From: Eukaryota sp. TZLM1-RC
Lineage: Eukaryota; Metamonada: BaSk clade
Direction of reading: 5' to 3'
Assembly: GCA_040285825.1 (NCBI GenBank)
Contig: JAUPSS010000001.1
Coordinates: 3,844,001 to 3,908,000 of the forward strand
Length of the DNA stretch: 64,000 nucleotides
Positions 21,499-31,139 of this stretch are shown here, in pieces. Both the position numbers and the translations under genes were made by a program. The notes beneath the pieces were generated by a model. That model was not told where the DNA came from. It made no database searches and saw only the letters and a program-made list of their open reading frames with translations. Numbering within the stretch: position 1 is the stretch's first letter; every line of letters begins with the position of its first letter.

Positions 21499-22380
21499 AT
21501 GCACGCACCTAACCTTTCACTAGACTCTGGTAAACCAGAACTATCCATTCCTTTGCTCTACAAGATAACCCAATGGACACTTCTCTCCATTGTAATTGCC
21601 GTCTCCCTCTTCTTTCTCTATGGTCATGCTTTCAGTGACATTCGCTGGGACGAAGGTTATGCACAAGCTGGTTGTACCCGTACCAACACTTGCTTTTGTG
21701 AGTTTGACAATAGAGATTCCTTCTGCCGTCAACGTTCCAATGCTTGGTCAAGTCTAGGTTTTACTTATGCTGGTACATGGATGCTGTTCGACATTACTCG
21801 TTGTCTAAGCCAAGATTGTTCTATTAGTCTTCAACTCTTGAATATGCTCATGATGTCACTTATTTCTATTCTTTTAGGAATTGGCTCTTATCTCTACCAT
21901 GCTACTTTAACTCTATGGGGTGAACGCTTAGATGGTGCCGGAATGCATTTTATTGGGGTTTATTTAGCTATATTTACATTAAGCAGAATGTTTAATCTTT
22001 TCAGCCAAAAATTAAAGAAAAAGTCTAATGTTCATTTAATATTTGCTATTGTTTTTTATCCTGCTTTTATTGCTATTTCTATTGCAGTAATTATAGTTGA
22101 ACGATGGGGGAAATTAACTTGGGTCATGATTGGAATCAATATAGGTATTGTTTTCATTATTGAGCCTATCAATTGTGCCATTGAAAAAAAGAGAATTTCA
22201 AATTATTATCTTTTGGCAGCTTCTTGTTTTGCTGCTTCTTTCCTTATTTGGAATCTTGACAGAAGCGATTTTCTTTGTTACCCACATTCTTGGTTTCAAG
22301 GCCATGCTGTTTGGCATTTAGGGTTGGCGGTAAGTGTTTATGCACTTTACCAGCTGTATTCAAAGTATGATCATGAATAG
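21499..22380 (+). CDS. Ceramidase-like membrane hydrolase (CREST superfamily), copy 1
   Basis: 293 residues from ATG 21499, with seven or more predicted membrane segments; the first is about residues 25-45. Features of the alkaline ceramidase/CREST group: a CFCEFDNRDSFCRQRSNAWS segment after the first helix, GIGSYLYHATLTLWGERLDG in the middle (the conserved Ser, His and Asp), and a C-terminal WFQGHAVWHLG with the paired His residues expected to bind the catalytic zinc. The reaction is probably hydrolysis of the amide bond of ceramide-like lipids in ER or Golgi membranes. Substrate is inferred only from family. The second copy at 24273-25154 differs at one residue (Leu here, Ile there). Confidence 0.8.
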   Translation: MHAPNLSLDSGKPELSIPLLYKITQWTLLSIVIAVSLFFLYGHAFSDIRWDEGYAQAGCTRTNTCFCEFDNRDSFCRQRSNAWSSLGFTYAGTWMLFDITRCLSQDCSISLQLLNMLMMSLISILLGIGSYLYHATLTLWGERLDGAGMHFIGVYLAIFTLSRMFNLFSQKLKKKSNVHLIFAIVFYPAFIAISIAVIIVERWGKLTWVMIGINIGIVFIIEPINCAIEKKRISNYYLLAASCFAASFLIWNLDRSDFLCYPHSWFQGHAVWHLGLAVSVYALYQLYSKYDHE

Positions 22381-23074
22381 TGTTTTTTGTTTAAATTTGT
22401 GTACTTTTTTTTATTTTTTTGCACATATGTATGTTGAAAGTCTAATTCAAATGCAAGCTCATTGAATAACTTTGTTTTGATTTTGTGAAATGGATGAAGC
22501 AGAATTTATAACCAATAACCCAATAAAATTACAAGTTCTCTGAATTCAAAAGCGCTTTATTTAGTACAATTTTTAAAAAAAGAAACCTAGATCCGATGGT
22601 CTCTAATTGAGTGAACTAAAAATTCATTCACAAAATGTTCATTTGCATGTTTTCTCACATTTAATTTTCTCTATGGCTGGAAAAACTGAGGTACTCCATC
22701 AATTATAGCTAATTATATCTAATTGGGAATATTACATATCCCTTTTCTTTTTTGAATAACATCAATCATTACCATAACAGTTGAGCTTTGGGTTGTTGCC
22801 AAGTCCTCCAAATCAATATGATGAATGATACCTTGGGTTGGCAATGAGAGCTATTCTGGCAATGAAAGTCATGCATTCATTGCCAGAAAAGCAGTGCGAA
22901 AAGATACGATTAATCTCACTTCTTTGAAGACCTGGTTGTGGTGCAAATAATATAAAAGAAAATGCAAAAGAACATACTTTTGTCTCTATTATTTTTAGGT
23001 TTTGGTGTTGTTGTTGATGGCAGAGACCTGTGGTGAAATCATGAGAGGTTCCAGTACCAGTCAATCATTATGGT
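22381..23074. other. 3' flank of the duplicated gene, left arm
   Basis: Duplicated non-coding sequence. A TGGCAATGAA/TTCATTGCCA hairpin (22857-22866 with 22876-22885) stands out. A minus-strand frame (23064-22813) is also kept in the right arm but starts without ATG. Confidence 0.5.
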
Positions 23075-23164
23075 TAGAGTTCGATCAAATTCTATCAAAA
23101 TACAATCAGATCCGACAGTACACAATTTTCCCGCACATATTCTACTTCCTGATTTAGCATTACA

Positions 23165-23443
23165 ATGCCGATGACCCCTGATCAGGAACATTATTGGCAT
23201 CAACGAATACGTCAAGCTCATGAGGAACGGGTTAATAATGGCCCTGAACCTTTAACCACTCGATTCCTCGTGTTGTATGGACTGCCCATCATCGGTTTGC
23301 TCTTTATGTGCTGCAATATGAGCTACCACTTCGATAACAACGACATTAGGCATGATCTAAAGGTTTTAGGCAAATTCTGTTTGCTGGTTTTTTGGCAAGT
23401 ATTTTCCTTTATATTGATTGCTTTCCTAGTTGAGACCTTATAG
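23165..23443 (+). CDS. Small two-pass membrane protein, unknown
   Basis: 92 residues from ATG 23165, within the unique 500-bp spacer of the inverted duplication. A hydrophilic N-terminus (PDQEHYWHQRIRQAHEER) is followed by a hydrophobic segment (LVLYGLPIIGLLFMCC), a polar loop (NMSYHFDNNDIRHD) and a second hydrophobic segment to the end (LLVFWQVFSFILIAFLVETL). The layout resembles small ER or organelle membrane proteins, but I do not recognise a family. It is the only single-copy sequence between the arms. Confidence 0.55.
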   Translation: MPMTPDQEHYWHQRIRQAHEERVNNGPEPLTTRFLVLYGLPIIGLLFMCCNMSYHFDNNDIRHDLKVLGKFCLLVFWQVFSFILIAFLVETL

Positions 23444-23574
23444 TTCTCTTCTCTGTAAATTTATGTTAGTTTTTTGTACGGAGATCATTGAATTAATTCT
23501 ACCTTCTGTAAAAATTACTCCAAAGCAAAAACAAACTTTACGTTACTTATTTGCGCACTTTCATGTTACAACTT

Positions 23575-24272
23575 ACCATAATGATTGACTGGTACTGGAA
23601 CTTCTCATGATTTCACCACAGGTCTCTGCCATCAACAACAACAACAGCAAAACCTAAAAATAATAGAGACAAAAGTATGTTCTTTTGCATTTTCTTTTAT
23701 ATTATTTGCACCACAGCCAGGTCTTCAAAGAAGTGAGATTAATCGTATCTTTTCGCACTGCCTTTCTGGCAATGAATGCATGACTTTCATTGCCAGAATA
23801 GCTTTCATTGCCAACCCAAGGTATCATTCATCATATTGATTTGGAGGACTTGGCAACAACCCAAAGCTCAACTGTTATTGTAATGATTGATGTTATTTAA
23901 AAAAGGAAAAGGGATATGTAATATTCCCAATTAGATATAATTAGCTATAATTGATGGAGTACCTCAGTTTTTCCAGCCATAGAGAAAATTAAATGTGAGA
24001 AAACATGCAAATGAACATTTTGTGAATGAATTTTTAGTTCACACAATTAGAGACCATCGGATCTAGGTTTCTTTTTTTTAAAATTGTACTAAATAAAGCG
24101 CTTTTGAATTCAGAGAACTTGTAATTTTATTGGGTTATTGGTTATAAATACTGCTTCATCCATTTCACAAAATCAACACAAAGTTATTCAATGAGCTTGC
24201 ATTTGAATTAGACTTTCAACATACATATGTGCAAAAAAATAAAAAAAAGTACACAAATTTAAACAAAAAACA
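23575..24272. other. 3' flank of the duplicated gene, right arm
   Basis: Mirror of 22381-23074 on the opposite strand, including the same hairpin and the non-ATG frame (23585-23839). It has no independent gene. Confidence 0.5.
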
Positions 24273-25154
24273 CTATTCATGATCATACTTTGAATACAGC
24301 TGGTAAAGTGCATAAACACTTACCGCCAACCCTAAATGCCAAACAGCATGGCCTTGAAACCAAGAATGTGGGTAACAAAGAAAATCGCTTCTGTCAAGAT
24401 TCCAAATAAGGAAAGAAGCAGCAAAACAAGAAGCTGCCAAAAGATAATAATTTGAAATTCTCTTTTTTTCAATGGCACAATTGATAGGCTCAATAATGAA
24501 AACAATACCTATATTGATTCCAATCATTACCCAAGTTAATTTCCCCCATCGTTCAACTATAATTACTGCAATAGAAATAGCAATAAAAGCAGGATAAAAA
24601 ACAATAGCAAATATTAAATGAACATTAGACTTTTTCTTTAATTTTTGGCTGAAAAGATTAAACATTCTGCTTAATGTAAATATAGCTAAATAAACCCCAA
24701 TAAAATGCATTCCGGCACCATCTAAGCGTTCACCCCATAGAGTTAAAGTAGCATGGTAGAGATAAGAGCCAATTCCTAAAAGAATAGAAATAATTGACAT
24801 CATGAGCATATTCAAGAGTTGAAGACTAATAGAACAATCTTGGCTTAGACAACGAGTAATGTCGAACAGCATCCATGTACCAGCATAAGTAAAACCTAGA
24901 CTTGACCAAGCATTGGAACGTTGACGGCAGAAGGAATCTCTATTGTCAAACTCACAAAAGCAAGTGTTGGTACGGGTACAACCAGCTTGTGCATAACCTT
25001 CGTCCCAGCGAATGTCACTGAAAGCATGACCATAGAGAAAGAAGAGGGAGACGGCAATAACAATGGAGAGAAGTGTCCATTGGGTTATCTTGTAGAGCAA
25101 AGGAATGGATAGTTCTGGTTTACCAGAGTCTAGTGAAAGGTTAGGTGCGTGCAT
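24273..25154 (-). CDS. Ceramidase-like membrane hydrolase (CREST superfamily), copy 2
   Basis: The reverse-complement copy of 21499-22380: 293 residues, ATG at 25154, identical except Ile for Leu in the LMMS(L/I)ISIL membrane segment. All presumed catalytic Ser/His/Asp and C-terminal His residues are intact, so both copies should be functional. The duplicated promoter extends only to the arm end at 25226, about 70 bp upstream of the ATG. The two genes therefore share very little upstream DNA and may be regulated differently. Confidence 0.8.
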   Translation of the reverse strand: MHAPNLSLDSGKPELSIPLLYKITQWTLLSIVIAVSLFFLYGHAFSDIRWDEGYAQAGCTRTNTCFCEFDNRDSFCRQRSNAWSSLGFTYAGTWMLFDITRCLSQDCSISLQLLNMLMMSIISILLGIGSYLYHATLTLWGERLDGAGMHFIGVYLAIFTLSRMFNLFSQKLKKKSNVHLIFAIVFYPAFIAISIAVIIVERWGKLTWVMIGINIGIVFIIEPINCAIEKKRISNYYLLAASCFAASFLIWNLDRSDFLCYPHSWFQGHAVWHLGLAVSVYALYQLYSKYDHE

Positions 25155-25460
25155 GTAAAATGGAAAATAAAGAATTTCATGTGCACATTGTATTTAAGGG
25201 AAGTGCAGAGTTGGAAAGTGTATCTCGACGGACAGGTACACTGTAGTAATAGACACAACTAAGAGTTAGATGTCACAAAATCAGATCTAGAAGTATGAAG
25301 ATGTTTAGCATCTACTGAAGCCTAGCAGCTGATTCACGAGCAGACGGAGACCTAGCACATGTCTTGTGTAATGGTACAACACCGTAGAGCAGTTGGATCG
25401 TTGAAGATCTTATAGAGATGTTGAATTAATTTAAAGTGTTGAATCAATTTTCTTGTCCTT

Positions 25461-26087
25461 ATGCAACATCTCCTACCACTCCTCACTTTAATAGTTCTTG
25501 TTCTCTCTGCAAAAAAATGTCCTCCAGGTAACAGTGGTCAAGGAGGTTGGATGTATGATAATCAAATCTGTGAAGATGGGATCATTTGTGAAAACACCGA
25601 AGCTGTTTGTCTTGCTGGAGACATTGGTTCCGGTGGGTGTTATGACCCTGTTACCACACAATGCCTTAACGGTACTGTTTGTGCATTTGGGGAAAGCGTC
25701 TGTCCTCGTAAGCCAGGTGAAATTGGAATTTGTTATCTACCAGAAATCAGCTGGTGTCCTCCTCAATCAGAGGGAGTTTTATGTAGAGTAGACGAGGAAT
25801 GGTGTCCAAGTGCAATCAATGGTCCTGGTGGTTGTTACGACCCACAGTATGCTTTTTGCGCTAATGGTGACATTTGTGGTCATGGACAAGTACTGTGTCC
25901 AGCAGGAAGAGGAGGTCAAGGCAGATGTATTTTCCCAATGGCTGAAGAATGTCACGAAGGAATGGTCTGCGAACTTGGCCAGGCTCCATGTTTCCCCGGA
26001 AAACTTGGAATGGGTGGTTGTTTCAATCGCGAGCAGGCTACCTGTAATGCTGGGTTGATTGAGGATGTTATGACTGAAGAGCTGTAG
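25461..26087 (+). CDS. Secreted Cys-rich repeat protein
   Basis: 208 residues from ATG 25461. A signal peptide (LLPLLTLIVLVLSA) covers residues 1-17. The mature part has about five modules of the form CPxGxxGxGGCYDPxxxxC followed by xNGxVCxxGxxxC. Cysteines are evenly spaced and almost certainly all disulphide-bonded. The GCYDP...C..G..C motif recalls fungal PriA-like wall proteins, and similar Cys/Gly modules occur in extracellular proteins of many protists. There is no anchor or transmembrane segment after the repeats. Role unknown; probably an extracellular matrix, wall or cyst component. It lies just outside the right arm of the inverted duplication. Confidence 0.75.
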   Translation: MQHLLPLLTLIVLVLSAKKCPPGNSGQGGWMYDNQICEDGIICENTEAVCLAGDIGSGGCYDPVTTQCLNGTVCAFGESVCPRKPGEIGICYLPEISWCPPQSEGVLCRVDEEWCPSAINGPGGCYDPQYAFCANGDICGHGQVLCPAGRGGQGRCIFPMAEECHEGMVCELGQAPCFPGKLGMGGCFNREQATCNAGLIEDVMTEEL

Positions 26088-26389
26088 TAGTTTTATTAGT
26101 TGTATGTAAATCTGTATGCATTAGTGTCTTTATTGATGTAGTATTGCTCAACTCTCTTTTGAGATTACTTATCTGGTGGAATCCTTTATTGTAAGTCTCA
26201 TTTACATCAAATATTCTTTATTACACTTTGGGTCGATACCAATATTTAAATTTTTTTTCTTCATTTACATTTTCATTATACGACAATCATTACTCCCGTA
26301 ACGGATGAGATCATTAAATGTTGTTGAATTCTAAACAAAATGAACTAAGTTCCAATTTGACAAGATTTATAATCAAGATCTCTAGGCAC
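26088..26389. other. Intergenic, no gene seen
   Basis: The 3' flank of the Cys-rich gene, up to a LINE fragment. Confidence 0.5.
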
Positions 26390-26532
26390 AAACTGCAAGG
26401 ATATCGTGTATCAAAGAGCCCTTGCTGAAGGAAACACTTTCTCTGAATAATTTTGGTTCTAATGATAGAGGTGATGTATACTGTGATTGGATTGATAATT
26501 CTGAAGCTATTGATGACTTTGTCTCATGTAAT

Positions 26533-27636
26533 TGATGCCGTTAGGCAGATGAACACACGAAGGAGAGAGAGAAATCTGTTGTTTATTAATAAAACTGATT
26601 CATAAATGAGTATCACGTCATCAGTCGAAATACAAAGAAACCTACTAATTCAATTTGAGTTCAACAACAACACTACTTTTTCCCACTTTTCTGAGGACAA
26701 ATACAGTATTGGCTCAATAGAGGGAAGATATGGGGTTTGTTAAACTCTTTGGTGCATCGTTTGTGTGACACAAATAATTTACCTCATGTTTTGATTTTAG
26801 ATGGACAATCGCGGGAGATGTGTCCAGGCTTGTGGCACTTGAAGCACGATTGATTTTTTAAATCCTGAGTGCGCCAAGAGGACCTCGTTTTAGTGCCAGC
26901 CGTACGTTCCACATCATTCACTGAGGTTTTGAAACCACGAGTCCATGAAGCAACCCTAGAGCAGTCCAACAGCTCATCAGTAGTGGTTTCGACAAGAGAG
27001 TGAAGATCTGGGAATACATCATCTCGAATTCTCGCTAGTAGAGAACGTTGAAGACCTACGGGAAGAATTCCTCTGGTAAATCGATTCAGAAAAGCTGTGT
27101 CTGGTAACTTCAGTCCGGAAGCCCTACTCTTTACCTGGAGGAAACGTCGCAGGTAACAGGACATACGTTCTCGGACGTCACCAATACGGACATCAAGCTT
27201 CAGTTCTGACATAGCCAGACTAAAATCTTCGTACATGGCGAACGATACGACAGATTGAAGATGTCTAAGAAGAACATCGTCACTGGAAGAGACGTCGGAT
27301 TTCTGGAGAGATAGGGACTCTAACAGAAAAGAATCGACCAAGAGTCTTGCTGGAACAAGCTCTTTCTTAGAAGTCACAGAAGAATAGATCTTCCACTCTT
27401 GTAGGAACAAGAGAACACTTTCAACTTTCATGGAAGAAAGAGACGGGAGGTTGACAGAAGGAACAGTCATCTGAAATAAGAAGGGCCAATAATTATTGAT
27501 GCCGTTAGGCAGATGAACACACGAAGGAGAGAGAGAAATCTGTTGTTTATTAATAAAACTGATTCATAAATGAGTATCACGTCATCAGTCGAAATACAAA
27601 GAAACCTACTAATTCAATTTGAGTTCAACAACAACA
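26533..27636 (-). mobile_element. Gag-only LTR retrotransposon, copy 2 (intact gag)
   Basis: 1104 bp; 140-bp LTRs at 26533-26672 and 27497-27636; target duplication TAAT (26529-26532, 27637-27640). The LTRs read on the minus strand start TGTTGTTGTTGAA and end CGGCATCA. They contain AATAAA and an ACGTCA-type box. The polypurine tract (GAAAAGTGGGAAAAAGTAG) and the ATAATTATTGGCC motif are in place. The LTRs look practically identical, so insertion was recent. Confidence 0.93.
26784..27470 (-). CDS. Gag-like protein with CCHC zinc knuckle
   Basis: 228 residues from ATG 27470, the only gene of the 1.1-kb LTR element. The helical capsid-like region includes ERMSCYLRRFLQVKSRASGL and LNRFTRGILPVGLQRSL, the usual retrotransposon-gag pattern. 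The C-terminus has a perfect knuckle CFKCHKPGHISRDC (CX2CX4HX4C) that binds RNA. It should assemble virus-like particles, but needs enzymes from another element. Confidence 0.9.
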   Translation of the reverse strand: MTVPSVNLPSLSSMKVESVLLFLQEWKIYSSVTSKKELVPARLLVDSFLLESLSLQKSDVSSSDDVLLRHLQSVVSFAMYEDFSLAMSELKLDVRIGDVRERMSCYLRRFLQVKSRASGLKLPDTAFLNRFTRGILPVGLQRSLLARIRDDVFPDLHSLVETTTDELLDCSRVASWTRGFKTSVNDVERTAGTKTRSSWRTQDLKNQSCFKCHKPGHISRDCPSKIKT

Positions 27637-28080
27637 TAATGTTGCAAATGATACTTTGGTTCACAGAAGACAACTTAATCCTGTGACTGCTCTGGATTTT
27701 AAAGCAAAAGAGAAACATAGAAAATATGATAAAGATATTGAAGAGGCTAATGTCGATAGAAATACGCAGCTGGTTTTTATTGCTTTCCCATTTTCGATAA
27801 ATGGAAGATTATCAGTTGAAGCAGAAACTTTTTTGAATGACTTCCAAAAAATGGTGCAAGAAAAAACAATGAAAAGATTTGATATATTTTTATGGCGTTC
27901 ACGGATTCAATTTGCCATTATTAATAGATTACCACGGTTTTTCAATCGAATAAGAGAAGCTTTAGCTAGACAGCAAGCAGATCAAGATTTTGTAGAGGAA
28001 ATCTTGGTTCAATGATAGTCGTCCCATTAGTATTGAGTTAATTTAATTAAGTGTGCAAATTCAATAAATACAATCAACAT

Positions 28081-28269
28081 CTCTGCTAAATTCTGAATTG
28101 AAGTTAAAACACTTCTTACTTTTCATGGTTGTTGGTGCTTTTACACAAACGCAAAACCAATAGAGATAACTTGTCTATTGTTACTGAAGGAAGCGACAAT
28201 CATTTCTAATCTATGTTGCTTATTTCCAGTTGTTTTGCATTAAGGTCGTGTGGTTTAAAATGAAGCGAC
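28081..28269. other. Spacer between LINE fragments
   Basis: Nothing recognised. Confidence 0.4.
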
Positions 28270-28815
28270 ATTCTTGTATTTACCGAATTGGTCTACCCAC
28301 AGAGAGCACATGTTGATGAAGTTTCAACAGTGCACCTAAGACATAAACAAAGAATTATTTTAATTACCCCTGGGTCTAATGGTGCGATCAAAGTTAATGA
28401 TGTTGTCAGTGTTGATTTTTGTAAAGAATCAGCAATTGAGTTTGCTCAAAAAATGAAACTCCACTCTGCTTTGGTGAAAAGAGCAAAATCGAAAAGTACA
28501 AAGAGTCCTTACCTCAGCTAGGACGTGTTGAGCATGTAAAGTATCAGCTGGTTCCATTTGCTGTTTCTCTTTTTGGTAACATTGGAATATCTGGCATTAA
28601 ATTTCTCGAAGGTTTCCGAAGTTATATAAACGAAAGAGCAGGAAAAGACTTGAACTTCAATTTTTGGCACAATAGAATTATTTTTAGAACACTTAAAGCA
28701 ATTCCCCAAATGATAACTGAAGCACTGTTACAATTGGGAATGGAGTATGAAAATCGTGCTTAAGTGATTTGATGATGTTGATACTTGTTGTGAGGATATT
28801 GAATTCTGGTTCTTT
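28270..28815 (+). mobile_element. Degenerate LINE C-terminus, subfamily A
   Basis: Two frames together match subfamily A. First, ITPGSNGAIKVNDVVSVDFCKES corresponds to the endonuclease core. After a frame break, LPQLGRVEHVKYQLVPFAVSL and FGNIGISGIKFLEGF are followed by FWHNRIIF and a GMEYENRA end with a stop in place of the usual continuation. Confidence 0.8.
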
Positions 28816-28849
28816 GTTGAGTTGTTTTGTTTGCGTTTGAAAATAGAAT

Positions 28850-29470
28850 TTTTTTAGGTTAAGAATTGCATTTTGAGTGAAATTCACAGACTGTGTTAAA
28901 GATGCATCTATAAATATTCTCAACAAGTGGGAAAGTGGAAGCAGAAATCGTGTACCATATAGAAGTTTATTGTACGATGAAATGGCTTTGATTGCAACTA
29001 TTTTAGACCCTAGGATTAAAAACAATCCAAGTCTGTAACAAGTGGAATTTCAAAAAGTTGATGCTGATTTCAGTCAACTGAATAGAATGATTCAATCAGT
29101 GACTACAATTTGACCAATGTAGAAACTGGAACGAAACAAACAGTAAGGAAAGAGGGATTGTTCAATAAAGTCGCTGCCAAGAAATCCAATGTAACCAATC
29201 TCCATGTAGAAAATGAGCTGAAAGCTTATCTCAAGGAACGTATTGTGGATTATGAAACTGATCCCTATCTGTGGTGGAAGAATGTGAAAAGGTATCCAAG
29301 CTTGGCAAAGATTGCAAAAGATTATCTTGTTGTACAACCCAGTTCCTCAATCATCAAGGGAGCGCCTCTTTTCAGCCGCTAGTCAAATAATCAGCAAAAA
29401 GAGAGCCCGTTTAAATGAAGACACTGCAAGATGCTTGTTATGTTTAAGGTCATGTTATAAAAAACAACAC
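28850..29470 (+). pseudogene. hAT-family transposase remnant
   Basis: The plus strand has LIATILDPRIKNNPSL (the hAT LDPR-K motif) near 29000. Then comes the C-terminal dimerisation region ELKAYLKERI, then DPYLWWKNVKRYPSLAKIAKDYL, and, after a frameshift near 29375, FSAASQIISKKRARLNEDTA. That order is the conserved end of hAT transposases. Several stops and shifts mark it as dead. The N-terminal catalytic part is absent, and no terminal inverted repeats were found. Confidence 0.85.
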
Positions 29471-29768
29471 ATTATGGTTGACAAATAGATTAAATCCAGG
29501 TTAGTAGATTTTAGTTTATTTGTTGGATTTGTTTCAAATACAATATGATTCTTATTATTACTATTATTCTTATTATTATTTGAAATAACATAATATGTGA
29601 AGAGAACATTGTCCATGATGATGTTGAACAAGATTTGTGTCACTGGATGTAAGAATGAGTCGAGTCGAGTCAGATAAGTTTGACTCGAGTCAACTAACCT
29701 CGACTCAAATCGCAGTGCATTGAAAAAAGGATTTGCTTCTCAACTCAACCCCTCCACATCAGTAAAAA
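29471..29768. other. Upstream region of the TBC gene
   Basis: Contains the GAGTC cluster listed next, and no gene. Confidence 0.5.
29657..29706. promoter_or_regulatory. Cluster of GAGTC/GACTC half-sites
   Basis: Six GAGTC or GACTC pentamers occur in 50 bp (29657, 29662, 29667, 29682, 29687, 29702), including a GACTCGAGTC palindrome, 60-110 bp upstream of the TBC start codon. It may be a binding-site cluster or a local hairpin. Confidence 0.4.
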
Positions 29769-31139
29769 ATGGACACCAAATCAAAATCTCAACAATGTGC
29801 AGAAGAGCTAGCTGCACTCTTCTCTCCTGGATTCACATCCACTTCTCTTCTTCAAGTGATAGAACAGGGTGCTTTATCCAAGTGCTCGGTTAGATCTGTT
29901 GTGTGGATGTACTTTCTTGAAGTTTTCTCTCATCCTGATTCTCCTGAAAAATGGAATCTTGATGCAGCCCGGGACGATTACTATACTCAACGGCGAACTA
30001 TAATAGTCAAAGACCCATCTCTTGACGCTGGAGATCCCTTATCCACATCTCCAGACTGTGAGGGTCTCTGGGAGAAACACTTCCGCAACCAGCGCATTCT
30101 TTCTCTCATCAGGAAGGATCTCAACAGACTACACTTCACTAATGACATTCTTGAACGGCCAGAAGTAAAGGAAGCTTTGGAAGAGATCTTACTTCTCTTT
30201 GCAATCTCCACTTCTGATGATCTCGAATCTGAGCATTGTAACTATCGTCAAGGAATGCATGAGCTCGTCGCCTGTCTTTTGTGGGTTCGTTTTGATAATG
30301 CAGTCAATGAAGGAAGCGACTGGAAGGGTTCCAAAGATAGACCTATATCTTCACAACACTGGGCACCCATCGCTAGTCATTTATTAGATATCAACCATTT
30401 TGCTGCTGATGCGTATCTCATGTTTTCCAAACTTATGGAGTACATGCTTCCATGGTTCATTAATTCAAAAGAAACTACTAGCTCATCGGATGATTTTCTC
30501 AACCTTGATCCACTTGAAGTGCTCAAGAATAGCAAGAAGAAAGAAGAAATTGGTGGTGCCGTCAACTCTGCAGCCATGCAAACAATGTCCGTTTTGGGAA
30601 AGCGAAACCCTGCAATTGTCGCTCATTTAGAGCAATCTGATATACCACCACACCTCTTTTTAATCCCTTGGCTGAGACTGTTGTTTTTGCGACAATTTCA
30701 CCTACAAGATTGTCTTAAACTATGGGATGTCATTATTGCTTATACGCCCATTGTTATAGTTCCTTACATTGCTTCGGCCATGATTGAGTACCTCTCTGCT
30801 GATCTTATTGCGATGGGTTATAATCAAATTTTGAGAAGATTAATGTCATTTCCTCCTGTGGAAGATCCTTTCACATTTGCTTTGCATGCCTTGGACGTAC
30901 GGTTTCCTAATCGAGCTTGTAAAAAGAAGCTGAAAAAACCTGTTGAGCCTGTTAGCGCAGTGCCAGTGGTGATACCTAAGCAACAGCAGCAGCCTTCCTC
31001 CAAGGTTAAACGTCTTGATTCATGTTTATTTTACCTCATTGAAACTGTTGCGGGCTCCGAGGATGGTAGGGTTGCCGTTGAAAATGTCCAGAAGGTCATT
31101 GACGAGTTGAGGTTATTGAGGGATGAATTGGCTCGATAG
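29769..31139 (+). CDS. TBC-domain Rab GTPase-activating protein, TBC1D5-like
   Basis: 456 residues from ATG 29769, single exon. The TBC domain spans about residues 35-390. The arginine-finger motif IRKDLNR (IxxDxxR) has its Arg at residue 120, and the glutamine-finger motif YRQGMHEL has its Gln at 161. DPLSTSPDCEGLWEKHF and YRQGMHELVA follow the TBC1D5 layout, in which the protein inactivates Rab7 and acts with retromer on endosomes. LRLLFLRQFHLQDCLKLWD near residue 310 matches the conserved TBC C-terminal block. After a Gln/Pro linker there is a terminal coiled coil. Both catalytic fingers are present, so it should be active. Confidence 0.88.
   Translation: MDTKSKSQQCAEELAALFSPGFTSTSLLQVIEQGALSKCSVRSVVWMYFLEVFSHPDSPEKWNLDAARDDYYTQRRTIIVKDPSLDAGDPLSTSPDCEGLWEKHFRNQRILSLIRKDLNRLHFTNDILERPEVKEALEEILLLFAISTSDDLESEHCNYRQGMHELVACLLWVRFDNAVNEGSDWKGSKDRPISSQHWAPIASHLLDINHFAADAYLMFSKLMEYMLPWFINSKETTSSSDDFLNLDPLEVLKNSKKKEEIGGAVNSAAMQTMSVLGKRNPAIVAHLEQSDIPPHLFLIPWLRLLFLRQFHLQDCLKLWDVIIAYTPIVIVPYIASAMIEYLSADLIAMGYNQILRRLMSFPPVEDPFTFALHALDVRFPNRACKKKLKKPVEPVSAVPVVIPKQQQQPSSKVKRLDSCLFYLIETVAGSEDGRVAVENVQKVIDELRLLRDELAR

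Larger units (their letters stand above)
21427..25226. repeat. Large inverted duplication (two 1.65-kb arms)
   Basis: The left arm is 21427-23074 (1648 bp) and the right arm is 23575-25226 (1652 bp, reverse complement), separated by a 500-bp unique spacer. The arms carry the same ceramidase-like gene and flanks and differ only at scattered bases (for example the Leu/Ile codon at 21859) and a short CAA microsatellite near 23010/23640. Outside the arms the flanks are unrelated: MED27 to the left, a Cys-rich gene to the right. The duplication is recent or is kept identical by gene conversion. The spacer holds a small membrane-protein gene. Confidence 0.95.
26390..28080 (+). mobile_element. LINE 3' part, subfamily C, split by an LTR element
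   Basis: The left piece (26390-26532) encodes NDRGDVYCDWIDNSEAIDDF and then VSCN. The right piece (27637-28015) continues in frame with VANDTLVHRRQLNPV and runs to the stop, including FWRSRIQFAI-type residues and FNRIREALARQQ. Removing the inserted element and one TAAT copy restores one frame, so the endonuclease core (RGDV...DDFV) spans the insertion. The LINE is older than the inserted gag-only element. The RT is missing. Confidence 0.85.

Noticed and set aside
22813-23064. Frame kept in both arms of the inverted duplication (also 23585-23839)
   Set aside because: It starts with TTG rather than ATG. Conservation is explained by the duplication itself. The CAA microsatellite and lack of a domain argue against a gene, although an exon of a spliced gene cannot be excluded.
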